Shown here: positions 14,631 through 19,102 of the stretch, piece by piece
Numbering within the stretch: the stretch's first letter is position 1
Layout: each line of letters opens with the position of its first letter
Assembly (NCBI GenBank): GCA_002316215.1
Contig: DCDB01000324.1
Coordinates: 1 to 19,102 of the forward strand
From: Lachnospiraceae bacterium UBA1066
GTDB lineage: Bacteria; Bacillota; Clostridia; Lachnospirales; Lachnospiraceae
DNA: 19,102 bases
Direction of reading: 5' to 3'
Notes under the pieces: model-generated
The model's database searches: none
The model's input: only the letters and a program-made list of their open reading frames with translations
What the model was told of the DNA's origin: nothing
Made by a program: the position numbers and the translations under genes

Positions 14631-14763
14631 TATTCGAAAGAGCTGACGAATTTCTTACACGCTGTCTTTGAAAAACCGACAGATTTTTAAGGTGCCGTAT
14701 TCGAAGAGCGGACAGCCTGCTTATGCGTCGTATTCAAAAGCGCTGACAAGTTTCTTAAGCATC
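14631..14763 (-). repeat. 33-34-bp degenerate repeats extending the MCP 3' end past its stop codon
   Basis: Four related segments begin at 14731 (TATTCAAAAGCGCTGACAAG), 14698 (TATTCGAAGAGCGGACAG), 14665 (TCTTTGAAAAACCGACAG) and 14631 (TATTCGAAAGAGCTGACG), spaced 33, 33 and 34 bp. The first is the true coding end of the receptor (KKLVSAFEYDA); the other three lie after the stop codon in the gap before cheA. Read in the receptor's frame they give decayed versions such as PLFEYGT. Confidence 0.7.
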
Positions 14764-16430
14764 TGCATCTGGCTGGTAAGTTCTTCGCTGGAAGCTGCAC
14801 TTTCTTCGGCCGTCGCCGAATTTTCCTGTACGGCGCCTGAAATCTGTTCAATACTTTCACGCAGCTGGATCACGGCCGTTGCCTGTTCATTCGAAACGCG
14901 TGAAATGGACTGAACCCTGTTTACCGCATCCTGTGTTGATTTTGAAGTCTGCTGCAGTTTCTTCGAAGTTTCTTCCGCCATATCCGCTCCCTGTACCATC
15001 AGGTCGACCGTCTTTCCGATCATATCGCTTGTCGAATGGCTGGCTTCCGTCGTCTTTTCCGAAAGCCGGCGGATTTCATTTGCCACAACAGAAAAACCCT
15101 TGCCGGCTTCCCCGGCCCTTGCAGCCTCTACGGCCGCATTTAAGGCAAGAATATTTGTCTGGAAAGCAATGTCCTCAATGTCCTCGATGATGCCTGTGAT
15201 GTCCCGTGACATATCCCTCATGCTGTTCATGACGCGGCTCATCTCCTGGACCTGCCGGCTGCTGTCACGTATATCCTCTCCGACGGATTCCGTCAGACGG
15301 CTGGTTGCTGCTGCATTATCGGCGCTATCCTTTACCCTGTCCGAAACATCGTTAATGGTTGCACTCAGTTCCTCGACGGAACTCGCCTGCTCGATGGTCG
15401 CCTGGGAAAGCGACTGTCCGCTTCCTGCAATCTGCTCCGCTCCGCGGACGACCTGATCGGCGCTGCTGTTGATCTGGATCATCGTTTCCGTCAGGTTCTT
15501 AGAAATCTTGGCAAGCGAATCCTTTATGGAAATGAAATCCCCTTTAAATTCTACTGCCGGAACATAATTCAGTTTTCCGTTCCCGATGGCGCTCATGCCG
15601 TTATCGATCTCACGGATATAGCGCTGCAGAGCGGCAATGGTGCCGCGCAGGCTTTCCGCCAGCTGCCCGAGCTCGTCCCGGCTCGTATATTCTATATGCT
15701 GCGACAAATCCCCTTCCGCCAGCTTCTTAGCGGCATTTTCCATCTCCGTAAGCGGGCGCGTTATGCCGCGCGTGAGAATAGTGCAGAGAATAATTGCCAG
15801 AATAACCACAGCCGCTGTCAGGATTAAACCGATCGTCCCCTGGCGCGCCACCATGGACAGGATGCTGTCATGCTTAGTCTGAGCGCGCGTCTGCGCCCTC
15901 TGAATGATTGTGTTAAGCGCATCATCCATCGACTTGCTGTTCGTAATCATGTCTCCGTTGGACAGCGTAATCGCATTTTCCGTCTGTCCTGACGTATAAA
16001 GAGATGTCAGTTGCTGCATCTGGGCAGTCATATCGTTGTACGTATTTTTTATCGTGGTCAGCTCATCCTTGGACTGCAGAGGAAGATTGTCCAGTGTATC
16101 AAGATCGGTTCCCATTGTTGTAAGATCATTTTCTGCGTCCGAAATTTTCGAATTCAGGGCAGTCTGAGCGTCAGCATCGGACAGCTTATCAACGTTTACC
16201 GCTGTCAGAGCAACACGGGCAAGGTTCTTGGCATAGCTCTGAAGATCCGTCTTCACTGTCAGGCTGGCCTCTACAATATGAAACTCGTCATCATAAAAAG
16301 CTGTCATGTCAGTCTTGATGCTGTTTAAGCCGAACTGTGTCGTAATAAGCATGACCAGCACAAAAATGATCACCGCAACAAAAGCAAATATGATTTTTTT
16401 CCCGATCTTAATATTCCTGAAACGTCTCAT
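14721..16430 (-). CDS. Methyl-accepting chemotaxis protein, four-helix-bundle sensor type
   Basis: 569 residues from ATG 16430, which lies 7 nt after AGGAGG; the in-frame ATG at 16436 is one base from that site and cannot use it. Order: membrane helix about 12-32; an extracytoplasmic, mostly helical sensor region of about 160 residues resembling 4HB_MCP; helix about 198-221; HAMP (LTRGITRPLTEMENAAKKLAEGDL); a second HAMP-like stretch (GNGKLN, GDFISIKDSLAKI); and the cytoplasmic coiled-coil signalling domain, with the near-invariant tip FQTNILALNAAVEAARAGE at about 423-441. It senses a ligand outside the cell and controls CheA through CheW. Gln/Glu-rich flanks are the expected methylation sites for CheR and CheB. 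No CheR-tethering pentapeptide ends the protein; it ends SAFEYDA. It is the only receptor in the operon, 12 bp after cheY. Ligand unknown. Confidence 0.95.
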   Translation of the reverse strand: MRRFRNIKIGKKIIFAFVAVIIFVLVMLITTQFGLNSIKTDMTAFYDDEFHIVEASLTVKTDLQSYAKNLARVALTAVNVDKLSDADAQTALNSKISDAENDLTTMGTDLDTLDNLPLQSKDELTTIKNTYNDMTAQMQQLTSLYTSGQTENAITLSNGDMITNSKSMDDALNTIIQRAQTRAQTKHDSILSMVARQGTIGLILTAAVVILAIILCTILTRGITRPLTEMENAAKKLAEGDLSQHIEYTSRDELGQLAESLRGTIAALQRYIREIDNGMSAIGNGKLNYVPAVEFKGDFISIKDSLAKISKNLTETMIQINSSADQVVRGAEQIAGSGQSLSQATIEQASSVEELSATINDVSDRVKDSADNAAATSRLTESVGEDIRDSSRQVQEMSRVMNSMRDMSRDITGIIEDIEDIAFQTNILALNAAVEAARAGEAGKGFSVVANEIRRLSEKTTEASHSTSDMIGKTVDLMVQGADMAEETSKKLQQTSKSTQDAVNRVQSISRVSNEQATAVIQLRESIEQISGAVQENSATAEESAASSEELTSQMQMLKKLVSAFEYDA

Positions 16431-16442
16431 GACCATACCTCC

Positions 16443-16808
16443 TCAGCCCAGCAGATTTGTCACAACATCGATAAGCTGTTCTTTTTTAAAAGGTTTTACA
16501 ATAAATTCGCTTGCTCCGCTGCGTATGGCATCCATAATCATTCCATCCTGACCGATTGCGGAACACATAATAACCTTTGCCTCGGGTGAAATGGCAACAA
16601 TGCGCTTCAGAGCCTCCAGACCGTCCAGCTCCGGCATCGTTACATCCAGAAGCACCAGATCCGGATTTTCGGATGCAAAAAGCTTAACCGCTTCCAGGCC
16701 GTTGCAGGCCTCAATAACATTTGTATAGCCGGCTGTCAGAAGCGTGCTGCGTATCAGCTTACGCATAAATGCCGCATCGTCTGCGATCAGTATCAATTTC
16801 TCTTTCAT
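16443..16808 (-). CDS. cheY: Chemotaxis response regulator CheY
   Basis: 121 residues, a single receiver domain of normal length with no output domain. Acidic pocket Asp10/Asp11 (LIADDAAFMRKL), phospho-accepting Asp55 (LLDVTMPELDG), the switch Ser83 (MCSAIGQ) and Lys105-Pro (FIVKPF) are all present. It takes phosphate from CheA and, in motile bacteria, binds the flagellar switch; MCSAIGQ and EFIVKPF are the form usual for Firmicute CheY. Its ATG overlaps the cheB stop codon by the ATGA arrangement, so it is translated from the same message with coupling. The next gene, the receptor, starts 12 bp after its stop. Confidence 0.95.
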   Translation of the reverse strand: MKEKLILIADDAAFMRKLIRSTLLTAGYTNVIEACNGLEAVKLFASENPDLVLLDVTMPELDGLEALKRIVAISPEAKVIMCSAIGQDGMIMDAIRSGASEFIVKPFKKEQLIDVVTNLLG

Positions 16809-17929
16809 TTTTTATCTGCCTCACTTTTTATATCTTTACAGCATTGCCGAACAATTTCTTTTGCTATCAGCTCCGGCGGAAGCAGTTTATCCACGCCGCC
16901 AAGCTCCCATGCCGCACAGGGCATCCCGAAAACCGCACAGCTTTCCTTATCCTGCCCCAGCGTATAGGCGCCTTCATCATGCATGCATTTAAGGCCGCGG
17001 GCGCCGTCCTGGCCCATGCCTGTCAGGATCACTCCGATTGCTTTACTCCCTGCGGACTGCGCTGCTGACCGGAAAAGGACATCCACCGACGGACAGAACC
17101 CTCCGTATTTCTCCGTGCTGCCGGATCTTACGCAGTAGCCGTCTTTCGTCCGGCGGACGGTAAGCTGACTGCCTCCCTTTGCAACGATGGCGCTTCCCGG
17201 CAGAACAGGATCTCCGTCCCTTGACTCACAAACCTTAAGCCTGCAGAAATTATTCAGCCTCATAGCGTATGCCTTCGTAAAATCAGGAGGTAAATGCTGT
17301 ACAATCACAATTCCCGGAAGATTTTCCGGAAGGTTTTCCAAAAGCTGGAGCGTCGCCTCGGTGCCTCCGAGCGAAGCGCCGATCACAATGATGCGGTTTC
17401 TGAGCTTCGCCTCATCCGCCGGCGTTTCCGCATTTCGGAATTTTAAGACCGGTGTTTTTCCGGCGATTATCCCGACAGACTGTTTCCCCGGGCTTTCTTT
17501 TATACCGGACGGCGGATGGTCACGGGCTCCCGAATGTATCCCTGCCTGCATTTTTATTTTAAGCTTTAATAGAAGTCGGAACTGCTCCGCGCCTGCCGCT
17601 CCGGCGTCCTGCATTTTTTCAATGAAGTCGCCCGCTCCGATTCCTATTGCCTTTTCACAGGCTTCGGCATCCCCTGAAACTGCGATAACCGGAATCTTCC
17701 ATCTGCGGATGATTTCTTTAAGCAGTTCCAGGCCGCTGATATCCGGAAGCTGAAGATCCAGCGTTATAACGTCCGGCTTGACGGAGGGAATCATCTCCAG
17801 CGCCCGGCTTCCGCAGTCGGCGGTTCCCGCTGCGGTAAGGCATTCGTCCGACTCAATAACCTTCTTAAGGTACATTTGGTAAAGTTTCGAATCTTCAATA
17901 ATCAAAACCTTGATTTTTTCCTTTATCAT
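16805..17929 (-). CDS. cheB: Chemotaxis methylesterase/glutamine deamidase CheB
   Basis: 374 residues. The N-terminal receiver (about 6-125) has IIEDSKLY and phospho-accepting Asp58 (TLDLQLPDISG). A linker of about 50 residues leads to the methylesterase domain (about 178-365) with the catalytic triad Ser186 in GASLGG, His212 in QHLPP and Asp308 in LTGMGQDG. It removes methyl groups from receptor glutamates and can deamidate glutamines, activated by CheA phosphorylation. The receiver's conserved Lys is followed by Met rather than the usual Pro (DFIEKMQ), and its Asp motif ends LPDISG rather than MPxMDG. These are small departures that may alter switching. GGAGGTGA lies 4 nt before the ATG, inside cheR, whose stop overlaps this start as ATGA. 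Confidence 0.95.
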   Translation of the reverse strand: MIKEKIKVLIIEDSKLYQMYLKKVIESDECLTAAGTADCGSRALEMIPSVKPDVITLDLQLPDISGLELLKEIIRRWKIPVIAVSGDAEACEKAIGIGAGDFIEKMQDAGAAGAEQFRLLLKLKIKMQAGIHSGARDHPPSGIKESPGKQSVGIIAGKTPVLKFRNAETPADEAKLRNRIIVIGASLGGTEATLQLLENLPENLPGIVIVQHLPPDFTKAYAMRLNNFCRLKVCESRDGDPVLPGSAIVAKGGSQLTVRRTKDGYCVRSGSTEKYGGFCPSVDVLFRSAAQSAGSKAIGVILTGMGQDGARGLKCMHDEGAYTLGQDKESCAVFGMPCAAWELGGVDKLLPPELIAKEIVRQCCKDIKSEADKK

Positions 17930-18744
17930 GTCCTCACCTCCGGTTTTTGATATACCGCGGGCTGGATATACTTAAGATGATTCGGAATGGTAATCAGGCT
18001 TTCCGTATGCCCGATCATAAGATATCCTCCTTTTTGCAATGCACCGGATAACTTCTTAATCAGATTTTCCCTCTCCCCGTCCTCAAAGTAAATAAGCACA
18101 TTTCTGCAGAAAATTATATCATAGGTCGGCGCAATCGGAGGCATTTCCAAAAGGTTCTGTCTTTTAAAGCTGACAAAGGAATGCAGAAGTTCCCGGACTT
18201 TGAACTGACCGTCATGGAATTCTTCGCAGTATGCTGATTGCCAGGCCTGCGGCAGCCTCGCATAATCCGCGCTGTTATAAAAGCCCCTCTGCGCCGCCGC
18301 AATCGCAGTTTCCGAAAGATCAGTCCCAAGGATATAAAAGGGAATCTGCAGTTTGCCGGCTCTCCTTAAGTCCAGCAGTTCCATGGCAAGAGTATAGCAT
18401 TCCTGTCCGGTGGCGCAGCCTGCGCTGAAGATACGCAGCGGCCTTATCCGGTTGGAAGGAAGTGCCGGAACAATGATCCGGCGTATAAAGTCGAAATGCT
18501 GCTCCTCGCGGCAAAAAAATGTATAATTCGTCGTCAGAAGATCCATCATCCGCCGTTCCATGGCGCCCGTTTCGTCATTTTGAAGTTTTTTCCAGTATTC
18601 GGCATAGGATCCTGATTTGGAACGCGCAAGCTCAATCCAGAGCTTACTTTCGATAAGGTACTTTTTCTTTTCCAGATTTATGCCGTAGTGTGAACGTATG
18701 TAAGGGTACATCTTACTAAATTCCGCGTCATTAAGTTCAATCAT
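17926..18744 (-). CDS. cheR: Chemotaxis protein methyltransferase CheR
   Basis: 272 residues, usual family length. An N-terminal helical domain (about 1-75) precedes the SAM-dependent methyltransferase domain. Recognised segments are TTNYTFFCREEQHFDF, the SAM-binding FSAGCATGQECYTLAMEL, LGTDLS, and DIIFCRNVLIYF, with GYLMIGHTESL near the end. It methylates receptor glutamates using S-adenosylmethionine, opposing CheB. No pentapeptide-dependent tethering is expected here because the local receptor lacks such a tail. Its ATG overlaps the stop of the upstream cheW (ATGA), with GGAAGGA 4 nt upstream of the start. Confidence 0.95.
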   Translation of the reverse strand: MIELNDAEFSKMYPYIRSHYGINLEKKKYLIESKLWIELARSKSGSYAEYWKKLQNDETGAMERRMMDLLTTNYTFFCREEQHFDFIRRIIVPALPSNRIRPLRIFSAGCATGQECYTLAMELLDLRRAGKLQIPFYILGTDLSETAIAAAQRGFYNSADYARLPQAWQSAYCEEFHDGQFKVRELLHSFVSFKRQNLLEMPPIAPTYDIIFCRNVLIYFEDGERENLIKKLSGALQKGGYLMIGHTESLITIPNHLKYIQPAVYQKPEVRT

Positions 18745-19102
18745 GCCGTTCCTTCCGCATTAAGCAGAAGAATGCCTGCATCGCCTGCAGGAGCCGCGCA
18801 GGATTGCTCTTCCTCTGACAGTATTTTTATTTCGGCAGCCCGGTCTGCCGAATAAGCGATGCAGCCCGCACCGTTCCGGCATAAAAGAGTAAGGCGCGCC
18901 GGCCTGTTTCTTTCAAATGAAACCACCGGGAACACATAGCCGCCGTAATATGATATACCGCATATTTCTTCAGGCGCCCCCGGCACTGTCATCACTTTAA
19001 GATCAGGCAGTATCTTTATAATAACCGAAACCGGCACGGCAAAACTGACGCCGCCCAATCCGGCGCACAGATATTTTTCATCCGCCGTCCCGCTTCCGGA
19101 AC
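18741..19102 (-). CDS. cheW: CheW-like coupling protein, 5' end cut by window edge
   Basis: About 120 residues are visible, reading in frame from the right edge to a TGA at 18741. The apparent start at 19058 is only an internal TTG: the open frame continues upstream as DEKYLCAGLGG, the typical first CheW strand, so the true start lies outside the window. The fold is recognisable through VSFAVPVSVIIKIL, EEICGISYYGGYVFPVVSF, LTLLCRNGAGCIAYSADRAAEI and a terminal AGILLLNAEG. The second half is short: the stretch between RAAEI and the final strand is clearly shorter than in standard CheW proteins. It is the first visible gene of the operon and overlaps cheR by ATGA. It differs considerably from the distal cheW at 11823-12287, so the two may serve different partners. 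Confidence 0.82.
   Translation of the reverse strand, partial: SGSGTADEKYLCAGLGGVSFAVPVSVIIKILPDLKVMTVPGAPEEICGISYYGGYVFPVVSFERNRPARLTLLCRNGAGCIAYSADRAAEIKILSEEEQSCAAPAGDAGILLLNAEGTA

Overview
The window most likely comes from a Clostridia (Firmicutes) chromosome, probably Lachnospiraceae-like. The signs are strong AGGAGG-type ribosome-binding sites, roughly balanced base composition, an EFR1-type flavodoxin-ferredoxin, a prolyl-tRNA-editing homologue, a TM2/zinc-ribbon protein and clostridial-style chemotaxis proteins. This placement is inference from gene content; there is no rRNA or other marker gene. Every supported gene lies on the minus strand. The long plus-strand ORFs are antisense shadows.

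Read in the direction of transcription (right to left), the right third (about 19,102 to 11,823) is a compact chemosensory operon: cheW (cut by the window edge), cheR, cheB, cheY, one methyl-accepting chemotaxis protein, cheA and a second cheW. The first four genes are joined by three consecutive 4-bp ATGA stop/start overlaps. The module holds receptor, adaptors, kinase, response regulator and both adaptation enzymes. No flagellar gene is visible.

The middle (about 11,700 to 5,600) holds unlinked or weakly linked genes: a YdcF/SanA-type membrane protein, a small AT-rich-region membrane protein of unknown function, an EFR1 flavodoxin-ferredoxin, a HTH plus Panacea-like (DUF4065) antitoxin-type protein with no visible toxin, a translationally coupled prolyl-tRNA editing-like deacylase and patatin-like lipase, and a zinc-ribbon TM2 protein.

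The left end (5,506 to 1) carries two consecutive hybrid sensor kinases with very similar C-terminal receivers. One has two SBP_bac_3 solute-binding domains (BvgS/EvgS architecture); the other has a CHASE-type sensor and runs off the left edge. Neither has a DNA-binding output, so their phosphorelay partners must lie elsewhere.

The most unusual feature is the density of short tandem duplications, inside and between genes: a 12-bp coding repeat and a 30-bp coding repeat in the SBP kinase, an Ala/Glu-rich repeat in the CheA linker, degenerate 33-bp copies of the receptor gene's 3' end lying beyond its stop codon, two different 14-bp intergenic repeats, and a 74-bp intergenic repeat with a 14-bp perfect palindrome. 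No CRISPR array, tRNA, rRNA, transposase or complete new multi-gene system is seen.
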